Assembly (NCBI GenBank): GCA_037043455.1
Contig: JAWPHD010000006.1
Coordinates: 1,054,001 to 1,118,000 of the forward strand
DNA length: 64,000 bases
Direction of reading: 5' to 3'
Source of the DNA: Cyrtodaria siliqua
Lineage: Eukaryota; Mollusca; Bivalvia; Adapedonta; Hiatellidae
A program made the position numbers and the translations under genes. Positions 1-12,759 of this stretch are shown piece after piece (the stretch's first letter is position 1; every line of letters begins with the position of its first letter). Under the pieces are notes generated by a model that was given only the letters and a program-made list of their open reading frames with translations, had not been told where the DNA came from and made no database searches.

Positions 1-1206
1 ACCAATATGTACACTTAGATTCTTTTTTTCGTATTACTTCTGTCTTTCCCGTTAACAAAACACAAATATGTACACTTAGATTCTTTATTTCGTATTACTT
101 CTGTCTTTCCCGTTAACAAAACACCAATATGTACACTTAGATTCTTTATTTCGTATTACTTCTGTCTTTCCCGTTAACAAAACACCAATATGTACACTTA
201 GATTCTTTATTTCGTATTACTTCTGTCTTTCCCGTTAACAAAACACCAATATGTACACTTAGATTCTTTATTTCGTATTACTTCTGTCTTTCCCGTTAAA
301 ACAAAACACCAATATGTACACTTAGATTCCTTAATTCGTATTACTTCTGTCTTTCCCGTTAACAAAACACCAATATGTACACTTATATTCTTTATTTCGT
401 ATTACTTCTGTCTTTCCGTTAACAAAACACCAATATGTACACTTATATTCTTTATTTCGTATTACTTCTGTCTTTCCCGTTAAAACAAAACACCAATATG
501 TACACTTAGATTCTTTATTTCGTATTACTTCTGTCTTTCCCGTTAACAAAACACCAATATGTACACTAAGATTCTTTATTTCGTATTACTTCTGTCTTTC
601 CCGTTAACAAAACACCAATATGTACACTTAGATTCTTTATTTCGTATTACTTCTGTCTTTCCCGTTAACAAAACACCGATATGTACACTTAGATTCTTTA
701 TTTCGTATTACTTCTGTCTTTCCCGTTAACAAAACACCAATATGTACACTTAGATTCTTTATTTCGTATAACTTCTGTCTTTCCCGTTAAAACAAAACAC
801 CAATATGTACACTTAGATTCCTTAATTCGTATTACTTCTGTCTTTCCCGTTAACAAAACACCAATATGTACACTTAGATTCTTTATTTCGTATTACTTCT
901 GTCTTTCCCGTTAACAAAACACCAATATGTACACTTAGATTCTTTATTTCGTATTACTTCTGTCTTTCCCGTTAACAAAACACCAATATGTACACTTAGA
1001 TTCTTTATTTCGTATTACTTCTGTCTTTCCCGTTAACAAAACACCAATATGTACACTTAGATTCTTTATTTCGTATTACTTCTGTCTTTCCCGTTAACAA
1101 AACACCAATATGTACACTTAGATTCTTTATTTCGTATTACTTCTGTCTTTCCCGTTAACAAAACACCAATATGTACACTTATATTCCTTATTTCGTATTA
1201 CTTCTG
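1..1206. repeat. 60/61-bp minisatellite array (about 20 copies)
   Basis: About 20 near-identical head-to-tail copies of a 60-61 bp unit that contains ACCAATATGTACACTTAG and CGTATTACTTCTGTCTTTCC. The array begins mid-unit at the window edge, so its true length is unknown. Units are highly similar, which suggests recent expansion or homogenisation. The unit occurs only once at the matching place in copies B and C of the large triplication. Small open frames across it are a by-product of the repeat period. Confidence 0.97.
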
Positions 1207-1971
1207 TCTGTCTGTCTGTATTGATTAAAATTTAAATGTTTTTGGAGAGACGACTCTTTCTCTCGTTCCTTCAACTCACGAAACAAAATAATACAAATAT
1301 CTGGGGACAATTCATCATTTAAATTAATATGTTAAGAAGTGACGATATAGACCAAACAATAAATAGCAGGCACTATGGATCAATGTGGAATAAGATTGTT
1401 AAATGTCGATCTATATATGAAGTAGTGTATACCCACGACTGTCTGTAATAAAGACGAGTAGAATGTTTTAAGGAATGTGTCCTTGTGAAAGAAACAGGAA
1501 ATGTGTTTATCGAACTCATGGTATTGCGTAAGATTGCAGTATATCGCAATGTCGGTTGATCTCAAACGAGAACAACCAAAGGCAAACAAATGTACCCAGG
1601 AAACCGTATATCTAACATGGTTTATTAAAATACTCAATTCTATTGGGGTGGTCTGAAAAAAGCTATGTAAACCTCTGACGTCATGTACGTTGACCGTTAA
1701 GACGTCATTTTAAACGCCAGAAAACACATTAACCGTTGAGACGTCATTTTAAACGTCAGTATGGAAAACAACAACGCAATGAAATGCGTTATTTTAAGCG
1801 ACGCTACGATCCAACAACACATTTAAATAGCATGAAGCTGTATATTCTTCTCATTTGATGTTGAGAGATGGGTATAAAATGTAAGTTGTGAGAATTTGTT
1901 TGTATTTTGTGCAATCTCTCGACAAAATATGTTTCATGATACATAAAACTCCATGTTAGATAAGAAATAAA

Positions 1972-2036
1972 ATATTTCCAGCGGGTTTTTATTGTGCGAG
2001 AACAAAACCTGGTGTTTGGGACCTGAAACACATCGA
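1972..2036. mobile_element. Remnant of a TIR element (left end only)
   Basis: This stretch matches the left end of the 425-bp elements in B (11,325) and C (26,782), including the terminal AGCGGGTTT motif. It then jumps directly to the sequence that lies just outside the right end in B and C. Copy A therefore lost the interior and right end, or B and C were restored by exchange. The first is simpler. Confidence 0.7.
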
Positions 2037-3497
2037 ATTTTATTTCTTAAGTTAAATATACAAGAATGTACACCTTCGGCAATAATTGTCTTGTCTATAC
2101 TGCTGTCAAAAAAAAGGTTTATTCTCACTTTGCCAATTTGTTTGAAGGATCTTTTAAAAAAATCAAATTGTTGCATGAATATCAACATAATTGGCATATT
2201 CATCGTCCTAATTGAACCTAAAATGCATTTTTTATTAATGTCCATTGACTGTTCTAAACATCTGACCCATTTATTATGGTGTATTGACAAGAAATGTCAT
2301 TTGGCATGACAATTCAGATAGTGCAAACGTATTCACTTGAACATATCTCGGCAAATATGTTTAAGCCCGTTATGAAAATGACCACACAAAATCCTTATTT
2401 ATGAAACATCCGAACAAGTTGTCTTGTCTTATAGGCTTACCACCACCAATTGCACGTGTGGGTGTGGGGTGTGGGGGAGGGTGAACATTTCTATTCGAGT
2501 TTGTTGTTGTATGTATAAGAATAGACAGGTTGTCGTCCCAGTGGTTTTATTTGTTTTAAATATTTTCCAATCAGAATAAAAATAAAATATTAAAATCCCA
2601 AACATTTCTGAATAGCTCTGAACCACTGATCATATGTTCTGAAGCCAATGATTCAAAGGGGACTTAATGCAAACTATTTTATTTGATGATAACTTGAGTT
2701 GTCTCAAATAGTATAAACATCAACAAACATAATGACTTGATTTTACTAGATTTTACTGGATCATTGATGAACATTTTCGAAATTTCGAATCTATGCATAT
2801 ACTTTGTGAGAAACTATCAATGAAAACATGTACCCTTGACCTGTTTAGTAAACAAACAAACACTTTCTTACCTGTCTTGTGACCCCACCTTTTCTGATGA
2901 TTTTTCAAGTGGAAAATAAGTTTTCTATATGAAAATTACATTGCTGCAGTCTCCATACTTGAGTTGAAGTTGCAGCAAATCATTAATAGGTGACATTTTA
3001 ACATTGGTGTCAATGGGGGGGGAAATTGGTGGTATCATACCTATATAAAATCGTTTTTCTCACTCCCCATTTCGCCCCCTCCCCGTGGCGATGAAATGTT
3101 TAGTTCATGCACTTATTTTGTACAAAACTGATTCTCCATGACCATGGTAAAGCATATGTCATTCATGGTTTAGAAGCTGTTAAGAAAATTGTGTATATGT
3201 TTTCGAAAGAAAACTGTCGAAATATTTGTACAATGGCTAGAGTAGAAGTACAGTTTAACTATGAATTTCTCAATACAAAACTGGCAACCCCGAATCAGTT
3301 GACTTCATTTGAATAAATAATATTGTTTATGGCTAACTGATCTGTTTTGAAAAAGAAACATCTGTTTAACCGTTCTTAAAAAAATATAATGTTAATGTTT
3401 GTGCAATTTTTAGGGGTGATCGTACTTATCTTAGATGTGGTGTTGTTCTAGTTTTAACAAAGTCCAAAGATGATTCGACTAGTTAGGTCATATTAGG

Positions 3498-3864
3498 CAG
3501 GGGCGTAGCATGGCCTGCTTTCAACGTCTAATACGACGTCCGAAGTGCAGAATGTGGGCGTGTTTGGGAGTAGGTGCACCTCTTCCACACGCGGGTTCGG
3601 GGTCCTTCCCCGATATATTTAGTTTTTTAACTTTCGGACCAAAATGGTGCTCATACAAGCGATATTTGTCAGGAATATAAACATGTTATGCTGGCTAAAG
3701 AAATGGTATTTTTCCACCCTTACCCTTTTCCCCGCCCCAACCCCATCATGCCCCCTCTGATTTGTATTGCATTTTAACACGTTTTAGGATTTGTGTAGTT
3801 GATTTTTCGTTTTATTTTTCCAAATTATTCCCGGGAGTAAAGGAGTATGCCAGCTACGCCCCTG
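3498..3864. mobile_element. Short TIR element, hAT-like ends (copy A)
   Basis: A 367-bp segment bounded by the inverted ends CAGGGGCGTAGC and GCTACGCCCCTG. CAGGGGCG-type ends are common among hAT-type non-autonomous elements. I could not find a clean 8-bp target duplication, so the superfamily is inferred from the ends only. The same element sits at the same place in copies B and C, so it predates the triplication. It has no coding capacity. Confidence 0.7.
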
Positions 3865-4759
3865 ATGGGGCAAGTGGTTTCTAGTGTAAGTTTGTTTAAA
3901 CAGAAGTTCACAGACGTAGAGCGGATATGTGAGCTAAATTAAATCATTTGTTTTAGAAATTGTATACTTAAAACAAAAAATAAAAATGAGAGTTGTTTTT
4001 CCTTACTTCTGGTTATTATATAGCGAATATCATGTCCGTGCATTTTACTATAATTATGTGTATTATGGAAGGGTTAGAACGCAAAGCATTGCGAGGCTCT
4101 ACCGAGCACGATAAAATTGATAGTAATAGGCACTGAAATGATGTTTGTTTTATGTAGATTATCCACATTTGTATGTGATTTACCAGTTTTATCTTTTAAC
4201 AGAATGTAACGCTTGACGTGAACACCGTCATAATGTTATTTACTTCATGACTTTTGATGAGATTTGATTACGTTACGCACAATAAACGCTGACGAATTCC
4301 ACATTGCTTTTATCAGGTCACAACTTTATCAGACAGAAAAGTGCATGATAAATAGTAATTCAATGTTAATTGCCTACCTTTGATAGTAGAATATTGCCAT
4401 AGAACAGACAACACACAAACAACATGTTTAAAAGTATTTCATTTTATATTATCAACAACAATATAAGTATTACGTATCATTCTGTAAGCTATTTGTTATC
4501 AATATAATATGTAATACGAATCTAAATAAATCAGTTTCAGTAGTTTCACATACCTGTCGTTCAAACTCAAGAGGGAAGCCTCTACGTAAACATAACTTTA
4601 AACCTAATTCATATTTTAAGTACTGAAAACAAAATGTTGATGACAATTAATAAATACAGATATAACAAACGAGAAATGTTTCATGAAAGCAAGACGATAG
4701 CTACAGCATTCACTTGTGAAAACCATTTAAACTTCAACTCCTTATCAAAGTAGTTATAA

Positions 4760-5345
4760 ATATCGAACATGAATTGCAGCATTCAAGGACCGCAGTCAAT
4801 CAAAACCACGCATGGAAACAAACAACACTCACAAGAACAAATCAAAGAAAATATGTATTACATCACGAACATTGTTGGGGTTGACAATAGGGCTCCCGCT
4901 TTGGAATGGTCATTGGCCATTCATTGGCCAAAAAAGGCCGCCGTGGATTTAAACCAGGTTCTATGGAGTACCAAACCTCACCTTTCCCTATTGTCATCCC
5001 AGTAAAACGATACAATGTAAATAAAGAAATCCTCGCCATGCTTTATCCTCGAACAAATTAGCATTAGAAGGCAATATAAGTACGACACAAAGATAATCAT
5101 GTATATATGAATATAAAATAAGCATCGAAAGCCACAAAACAAGTGATCAGCAGCCAGGGTAACAATATAACAAACCGTTAAGGGCAGACGATACAAGATT
5201 GGAGACAACCATCAAACGTTACCGTCATCTAAGGATTTAGCTAGACGTCATCATAGTGTCCACAGTCTGTCAGGTCAAAGCACAATCAAAGGGGAACGCA
5301 TAGTGGCGAACTGTAAATGGGTCAACCACTAAACATGCAGTGCCT
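4760..5345 (+). repeat. Dispersed repeat family R1 (copy A, first member)
   Basis: A block of about 585 bp containing GGGTTGACAATAGGGCTCCC and TTTAAACCAGGTTCTATG. It recurs at 14,510-15,090 and 29,640-30,235 in copies B and C, in inverted orientation at about 46,600-47,110, and as a diverged relative at 8,200-8,790. Short open frames across it differ in length between copies and show no constraint that I can see. A non-autonomous mobile element is likely, but I found no clear termini. Confidence 0.75.
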
Positions 5346-5727
5346 TTCAAATGATGGGTCATAACCTATTTTGATAAACAGTATCACCTCTTCGTACTGT
5401 TGACTTAGTGTTCAAATATGGTCGACTACATATGCAGGTTACATAAAAAAGATTCATGACATTTTGTTATATCTGCACTCAAACGTATTTTGGAAGCAAA
5501 CATTGTTTAAGTTAACTCTTTAATCCATGCATATGTTTCCAAATGTATGGATTTTCAGAAATGGAAAACCTTAAGCAAAACTTTAAATAATTTCAATATC
5601 ACGGATTTTATTATTATTTAAGTTGATATAAATGTTAATAATCGTCAAAACTAATGACTTAAGTAGTTACATTTTAAGACATAACCTTAATGGGTTTTTC
5701 AAAACTATCATCGAATAATGTACCTAT

Positions 5728-7290
5728 TTATCACATGGAACTGCTTGTATTCCGTATAATATACCCATTACGTATTTCCTTATATTAACCATGTGTAATA
5801 CAAGGCGACCGAATCACTCGTCCTATATATCACTCCGCGTATTTACAAACAAGCATGGCGGACACTTGGCCGATAAACGCGATTGTACAAATTGATGGCA
5901 GTGGCCAAAAAGGACGAATAGTGAAATGTAAAAGTTCAACCGCTGGGGACATGTATACGATACAAATTGATGGTACAAATATTCAGATAGACCTACCCAC
6001 TACAAGATTTTTTATCATCGATACAGATCCTGACCCCGCTCCGCCCACCCGGGTGCAGACGACACGTTTCGGTAAAAGTTCCGATACCGATGTAGAGAAC
6101 ATTGTTATGCAACAAAAACACAAAAGCACCATGTCAAAAACATTTTACGATCTGAAATTGTTGAAATTGTTCCTGTCCAGCCTGTCGGAAAACCGTGAAA
6201 TCCAGGACATTCCCCCTGAAGAACTTTTCAAAGTCTTGTGCAGGTTATTTGTCAGTGTCCGTAAATCGGATGGGACAAATTATGAACCGTCTTCATTGCG
6301 TGGCTTTGTGGGTAGCTTTGAACGACACTTGAGAGACCATTCATATGGGTATCACTGATAACTGGCCAGGAATTCATTAAACTGAAACTAGAGTTTCAGG
6401 AGCGCCAGACTAAAGTCAGACAGGTTGCGAATCCACGGGATGTGAGAACTGTGAAGCCGAAAATGTGGGCCAATGTGGACAATACAGAACGCTGTCCCTT
6501 AAATGTGTATAAAATGTATGCCAGCAAGCGTCCGTCAGATTATTGCAAACCCTCTGACCCGTTTTACATCGCAACACAAACCATGCAATCTCAAATGAGG
6601 TGCGGGGATCAATGGTTTAAACGACAACCTATTGGACAAAATAAACTTACCACATGAAGCGTATGGTGAAATCTGCTGGCTTATCGGGTGACAAACGGCT
6701 GACAAACCACAGCGCTCGAAAGCATCTCGTACAGAAACTTTCTGAAAGAACCAAATCGCTCAAATCAGCGGCCACAGGAGGATTGAGTCCATAAACAACT
6801 ACATTCATCTGAGTGAAATGCAACACAAAAACATATCCAACATCCTTACTAATAGTATTACTAACACTATTGCTAATCCAGTTCAGTTTAATAACCAACT
6901 CGAAATGAAAAACACGATGTCCTCGGCGAATCAGTCTTCAAACTACAGTTTCCATAAACAACATGTTCGCTGGCAACATATTCGGCACATTTAATATTAA
7001 CATTGCTCCTGCAACAAACACTATGTTTCCACAAGCTCCCACAGTTGAACTGTTTAAATGTCTTTCTTATTTGGAACTACTTCCTCCCGTCCACACCAAA
7101 TTGACGAAGTGGTTAGTCTGTTTATGGTTGAATCAAAGTACTTTAAGAATTGGGTTTAATTGCAAGTTTCTTGTCGTTTTTGAGCCATGTGATAAAAAGG
7201 ATCTGACCTCGGAGGCTCGCTTAATAACAAATTCCTGAACTCGTTTAATACAATTTTGTATGAAATGACAACTCATGTCAGATCCTCTAT
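5728..7290 (+). mobile_element. Crypton-like tyrosine-recombinase element, defective
   Basis: A 1,563-bp insert. Copies B and C read straight through the site (...GTACCTAT then AGAGACAG...), while A has this block between those two halves, with CTAT at both junctions. There are no terminal inverted repeats, as expected for Cryptons, which move with a tyrosine recombinase. It encodes a DUF3504/Crypton-type recombinase in pieces (see the pseudogene entry). A retrocopy of a domesticated Crypton-derived gene is the main alternative, but no poly-A tail is seen. Confidence 0.75.
5855..6955 (+). pseudogene. Crypton/DUF3504-type tyrosine recombinase, broken
   Basis: The first frame (5,855-6,358) starts in a good context with MADTWPINAIVQ. 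Its second half has the DUF3504 core-binding look, ending in EPSSLRGFVGSFERHLRDH. A frameshift near 6,356 moves the reading to the next frame. That frame runs to 6,655 and carries RCPLNVYKMYASKRPSDY, DPFYIATQ and WFKRQPIGQNKL, typical of the catalytic half. A stop follows, then the HxxR-like box LTNHSARKHLVQKL (about 6,700-6,740), another frame change, and SINNYIHLSEMQHKNI with the likely catalytic tyrosine (about 6,785-6,832). The stretch that should carry the first catalytic arginine appears deleted. Recombinases of this family bring about strand exchange during Crypton integration. This copy cannot be active. The family is a fairly confident call; assignment to a Crypton subclass is not possible by eye. 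Confidence 0.8.
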
Positions 7291-7907
7291 AGAGACAGTT
7301 TAAGATATTTTTAAGAAAATGATTGACCATGTGATGGACTAAGCATTACTATATAAACATCTGTTTAAACATGAGCCCCATCTTATCGTCTAGGCCAAGT
7401 GTCATGTGTCAATCTTCAAAAATGAATTGAACTGAATTGGCGCATCAACACAAAGCTATATGGAAAGTACATGCAATCCCACCATTTAACGAAATAAGCT
7501 CTGTGAGCAAAAATAGAAAAAATGGCAAAACGTTGGTGACAAAGCTAGTATTGATGTGTGTCGTATACTTTCATAAGTATATATCCTGATAATGGTTACT
7601 GTAGGATTATTTGTTACCTGACATTTGCGCTGTTGGTAGTTTTAACTTTGACATATCGAGGTCATATGAACACAATTTCAAAATCGTTCTTATAGATTAT
7701 ATGTACTGAATTTTAAGGGCTATCTTTAAAAAATAAAGATGAAGAAGAGATAGCAATCAAACGTAATGGCACCGTAGGAACTCACTGTTCCACAAAATGA
7801 AATAAATGAGCATATTTGAAAGTCAATGAAAACGACAATACATAACATAACGAGTGGTGAAGATAGTTTACCGATTTTCTTACATTACCTTTCAAGGCTA
7901 TATTAAT

Positions 7908-7912
<5 letters not shown>

Positions 7913-7943
<31 letters not shown>
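7913..7943 (+). repeat. Poly-A tract (31 A)
   Basis: An uninterrupted run of A inside the shared segment. The matching places in B (about 22,090-22,130) and C (31,610-31,650) hold A-rich tracts broken by C and G. Length varies between copies, as expected of a slippage-prone tract. No retroelement was recognised directly upstream. Confidence 0.95.
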
Positions 7944-7944
<1 letters not shown>

Positions 7945-8199
7945 TTCATTTACATACTTCTGAGATCGTTGACTTTTGAGATCGTTGACCTATTTTCAAT
8001 GTCATGGCCTAATTTAAAGTAAAACGACAATCAACCTGAACGTGTTAATTGGTTCATTTTTAATATGCAAAGCCTCAAGGAAAACAAAAGAGCTTATCGA
8101 TGTGGTCGAAAACAAAAAGAATAAATAAACTCCCTCTGTTCGAAGGCAAAACTAGAATGTTTGATAAAGGAAAATATAACTAATGAATCGTACATGTTT

Positions 8200-8790
8200 G
8201 ATAACGTTAGGCTAGCGCATGCAGAAGATAACATTAACGAAGATAATATGTCTCCCTTTGTTCTTCGTAACACCTTAGTTCAAAAAGATGAAATTATATT
8301 TTCTATATATTCTAAATCATGCGCTGCTCTACAAACAAACATAACGAAGACAATGGTCACATTTTTCAGGGTTTTGAAAAAAAATCGTGAGGATTGTATG
8401 TGGTCGTACGCCGTTATTGTCACCCCGATAAAACGGGATAGTGTAAATAAAGAAATGCCTGCGAGCCTCTATCCTCTAACTAACTAGGAAATATTGATAG
8501 GCGACATAAGTAAAACACGGAGATGTCCAGGTATGTTTGGATATAAAACAGCAACCCCAAAGGAAACCACCTTAATGACGTGGCAGAATTCAGAGCAATA
8601 ACATAATGAGACGTTAAGTTTTCTCCGAGACAAGATAAAAGATTAACATTAAACGTACCTTCCTTTTCAGGACTTCGGTATTTGTCAGCATACGGTTCAC
8701 TGTCTGACTAGCCTATATACAAAACAAATGTAATCATAGCTCAAAATGTGCAAACCACTTAACAGTACGTTGCCGAATAAATGGGTCATA
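8200..8790 (+). repeat. Dispersed repeat family R1, diverged member (copy A)
   Basis: This block has the same order of landmarks as 4,760-5,345 (a GTCACCCCGATAAAACG-like stretch, GTGTAAATAAAGAAAT, a later ACCACTTAACA-like stretch) but is clearly diverged. Each large segment therefore carries two members of one family in direct orientation, about 3.4 kb apart. The equivalent in B is 22,400-22,990, and copy C stops partway into it at 31,990. Confidence 0.6.
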
Positions 8791-9097
8791 CCACTTTTAT
8801 TCAATTGTTATTTGGTTCTATTTTGTTTCATCAATATCGTACGCAAGAGATAATGTCCATCGATCTTACGAAGTTTGTAAACTAATAAATAGAAGTAAGG
8901 TTGTGATAGTACTTGTCGCAGAATAAATCTTAAATTACGTTTATTTCTTCGTAACTTAAGATACTAAAACGTTTTAAGCATACTTTTAAATAGTATCATT
9001 TTCTCATAACGTTAATTCATATACACTTCATAATCTCCTGCATTAATGATTACAATATAAATGTTTTTTAATGGTTCGTCAACACAATATAGGTTAT

Positions 9098-9380
9098 TTA
9101 GAGCCGCCCAAGAGAGAGTGGAAGGAAAATTAGGAATCTGAGGAACCAGCCCTACATTTACTAAATATAGATTCCCGTGGTTATTTAAAGTGCTCCGAGG
9201 ATAGACTCAGGTTAATAGGACCGAATTTTCCATCCGAGTGAGGAAACTAAGGAAAAGAGTATTTCCCAAGTACACACCAGATCAAACTCATCACGGATGA
9301 GTCTTAAACCCAGTTCTTTAAGATTCCATGTCCTCCGTGACATCCACTGGACTACGTTAGACTCTCCCTGCAGAGACGAA
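9098..9380 (-). mobile_element. Degenerate SINE, Thr-like family body (copy A)
   Basis: On the minus strand this stretch follows the body of the intact SINE at 51,942-52,257: a CTTTTCCTTAG stretch, CTCGGAGCAC, GGAATCTA, GGTTCCT and GGGCGGCT in the same order and spacing. The tRNA-like head is missing or unrecognisable. The same fossil is at 23,300-23,580 in copy B, so it predates the A/B split. Confidence 0.7.
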
Positions 9381-10527
9381 ATACAGATATTGAATTCAAC
9401 TGCATTCGGTTCATGAAAAATGGGTTTAACCAATTGTGCGAAATACCCTAAACTACCTTAAATTCAATTTAAATATAACCACACTCAATAATTCTAACTG
9501 TCATAGCTTGTGACTTGTTGCCTGTCGGTATTAATCGAGACTGACCTTGGAAAGTATGCTATACAGTCGCACGTTCTGTCTACATGGAAAATAATTTGAA
9601 CCAAATGTAAATATTGACATAGAACCGTTATTTAATGAGTTTTCATAATTGTCAACAGAGAAGATGCGAATTCACAGTTAATGTGAAACGCATTAACAGA
9701 CTGGAGCTTTTCTGGCTACAGTCTATATGACTTAAAAGTGTTTAAGCTAGTTGAAGATAGCGTTTACACGCCATGATTCGTATATCGTCCTAAAGATCAA
9801 ATTACACAGTTAAGCCATTATTAAATAGTGTTCAGTTCTTCAGGATCAACTGGTAAACACGAAAACAATCTGAAACGTTTGCAAAACACTATTATGTTAT
9901 ACGATTTTTAATGAAGCATTGAAAAATAAACTTTTGTGTAATATACGCAGATACCCAGTATATCTTCAGCTGTTTAGTTGCGTAATATACGCAGATATCC
10001 AGTATATCGACAGCTGTTTAGTTTAAATAATCGCAGCTCTCAGATATTTAGCGACGCTGTTGGAGATGATATTTTCGTCGCCGACAACATATTATATACA
10101 CATCGCCCCACACATTCAGTGAAACGCTAGCTTGGGTCCGCCATTTCTCAGTGTGAAAATGTCGTACAAATCGTAAATACGACCGACTGTCAAAGTGACA
10201 ATATAATGTTATAGAGAAAGTGTTGGAAAATAAATATCAATACTTCAAAACGCAATAATAAACGGCTGAAACACCGTACCATTTTACATGTAACCTAAAT
10301 ACAATCTCTTGAAATGTTAAGTATCTTGCAATGAAAAGAGTGGCTAAAATACAATATGTTGGCAATAAGCATCCAATTCCTAAACAACTATGTGTTGTTA
10401 ATATATCCAAGATGTAGAACACGTGTTAGAAATGCAAAGTTTCATGCACACTTACTAAACGTAAGTACAACTAACCCGTCAATGTCAATGATAAATGTCA
10501 TTTTAAATTGCAAGAAACTGAATTTCT

Positions 10528-10586
10528 CCGTTAACAAAACACCAATATGTACACTTATATTCCTTATTTCGTATTACTTCTGTCTG
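10528..10586 (+). repeat. Single minisatellite unit (copy B)
   Basis: One unit of the array seen at 1-1,206, embedded in unique sequence on both sides. This is the unexpanded state. Confidence 0.9.
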
Positions 10587-11324
10587 TCTGTATTGATTAA
10601 AATTTAAATGTTTTTGGAGAGACGACTGTTTCTCTCGTTCCTCCAACTCACGAAACAAAATATTACAAATATCTGGGGACAATTCATCATTTAAATTGTT
10701 TTTTTAAGAAGCGACGATATAGACCAGACAATAAATAGCAGACAATATGGATCAATGTAGAGTAATATTGTTAAATGTCGATCTATATATGAAGAAGTGT
10801 ATACCCACGGCTGTCTGTAATAAAGACGAGTAGAATGTCTTAAGGAATGTGTCTTTGTGAAAGAAACAAGGAAATGTGTTTATCGAACTCATGGTATTGC
10901 GTAAGATTGCAGTATACCGCAATGTCAGTTGATCTCAAACGAGAACAACCAAAGGCAAACAAATGTATTCAGGAAACCGTATATCTAACATGGTTTATTA
11001 AAATACTCAATGTTGATTTGTTTATTGGTGTGGTCTGAATAAAGCTATATAAACCTCTGACGTCATGTACGTCATTTTTAAACGCCAGAAATCACGTTAA
11101 CCGTTGAGACGTCATTGTAAACATCAGATGGAAAACAACAACGCAATGAAATGCGTTATTTTAAACAACACATTTAAATAGGATGAAGCTGTATATTCTT
11201 CTCATTTTATGTTGAGAGATGGGTATAAAATATAAGTTGTGAGAATTTGTTTGTATATTGTGCAATCTCTCGACAAAATATGTTTCATGATACATAAAAC
11301 TCCATGTTAGATAAGAAATTCAAT

Positions 11325-11749
11325 ATTTCTACCGGGTTTATATTATACGAGACCAAAACCTGGTGTTTGGGACTTGAAACACATCGAAACCGCGGGCCTG
11401 CGGCCCTTGGTATCAATGAACTTCAAGTCCAGGTATTGATCTATGACAACACATTACGTGGTCCCGACTTAATTCCATTAAGGGATGAGAAAGCTTGTAT
11501 TGGCAGGCTTTTATAACGGATATTTCGACAATGAAACATGTTTCAAAACATCTTTTGCTGAAAAAAAACATACGATAACCTGTTTAAAAATACCTTAAAA
11601 GGATTTAATTTTAGAATATGAAACTTTTTAAGCCGAAATTAAGGTTTTATTTCATACCCCAGGCAACCCCGTTTTCGCTTCTTGGAGAATGGGTTGGATG
11701 GGGTATGAACGTTAATACTCGAACCACGTAATATAAACCCGCTGGAAAT
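11325..11749. mobile_element. 425-bp TIR element (copy B)
   Basis: The ends are inverted copies of roughly 21 bp, ATTTCYAGCGGGTTTATATTA (one mismatch here as ACCGGG). The interior contains GCGGGCCTGCGGCCC. No open frame of note. The identical element lies at 26,782-27,206 in copy C, and only its left end survives in copy A. The superfamily is not determined because no clear target duplication was found. Confidence 0.7.
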
Positions 11750-12759
11750 GTTTTATTTATTAAGTTAAACATACAAGAATGTATGTACGGCAATAATTGT
11801 CTCGTCTATACTGCTGTCAAAAAAAGAGGTTTATTCTTACTTTGCCAAATTGTTTGAAGGATCTTTTTAAAAAATCAATGGTTTGCATGAATATCAACAT
11901 AATTGGCATATTCATCGTCCTAATTTTTACTTATATGCATTTTATAAATGTCAATTGACAGATCTAAAATCTGACCCATTAAATATGGTGTATTGACAAG
12001 AAATGTCATTTGGCATTTGGCATGACAATTCACATGAACATATCTCGGCAAATAATCATTCGATTTGCATTAAGTAGGTATTTTTAATCTCGATATGCAG
12101 ATGACAACATAAAATCCTTATTTATGAAATCCTTATTTATCAAACATACGAACATCCGAACACGTTTACCTCTCTTTTAGGTTTACCAATTGCATGTAAA
12201 CCTCCGAGATGTAGTCGAGTTTTGTTTCTATAATAAAAAGTAATCCCTCCTTTTTTGGTGGAAATGAACATTATAAGTAGGAGAAAAAAACACATTTATA
12301 TTCGAGTTTGTTGTTGTATGTATAAGAATAGACTGAAAACGTCTGTACCCTTGACCAAACAATAACTTTCTTACATGTGTTGTGACCCCACCTTTTCTAA
12401 TGATTTTTCAAGTGGAAAATTAGCTTTCTATATGGAAATTACATTGCTGCATTACCCATACTTGCGTTGAAATTGCTGCAAATCATTAATATGTAACATT
12501 TTAACATTGGTGTCAATGAGGAAAATAGTTGGTGATATCATACCTATATCAAATCTTTTTCTCACGCCCCTTAAGCCCCCTCCAGACCTCGCACGCCCCT
12601 CCCGCCTCCTCCCCATGGCGAGGAAATGTTTAGTTCATGCACTTGTTTTATACAAAACTGATTCTCCATGACCATGGTATGCAAAAGCAATGTCAGTCAT
12701 GGTTTAGAAGTTGTTAAGAAAATTGTATTAAAGTTTTCGAAAGAAAACTGTCGAAATAT

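Larger units (their letters stand above)
1..10527 (+). repeat. Segmental repeat, copy A of three
   Basis: From 1,207 on, the sequence matches copies B and C nearly base for base over kilobases, starting with the stretch after the minisatellite (TTTTTGGAGAGACGACT). Copy A differs by the minisatellite expansion, loss of most of a TIR element near 2,036, the Crypton-like insert at 5,728-7,290, and the absence of the SINEs found at 15,105/30,253 and 24,215. The left boundary lies at or outside the window edge. No convincing host gene was found in the shared part. Confidence 0.93.

Noticed and set aside
331..549. 72-residue frame across the minisatellite (minus strand)
   Set aside because: It repeats with the 60/61-bp period and reflects the tandem repeat, not a protein.
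1..1206. CRISPR-like array
   Set aside because: The repeats are directly adjacent with no unique spacers, and the sequence is eukaryotic. It is a minisatellite.
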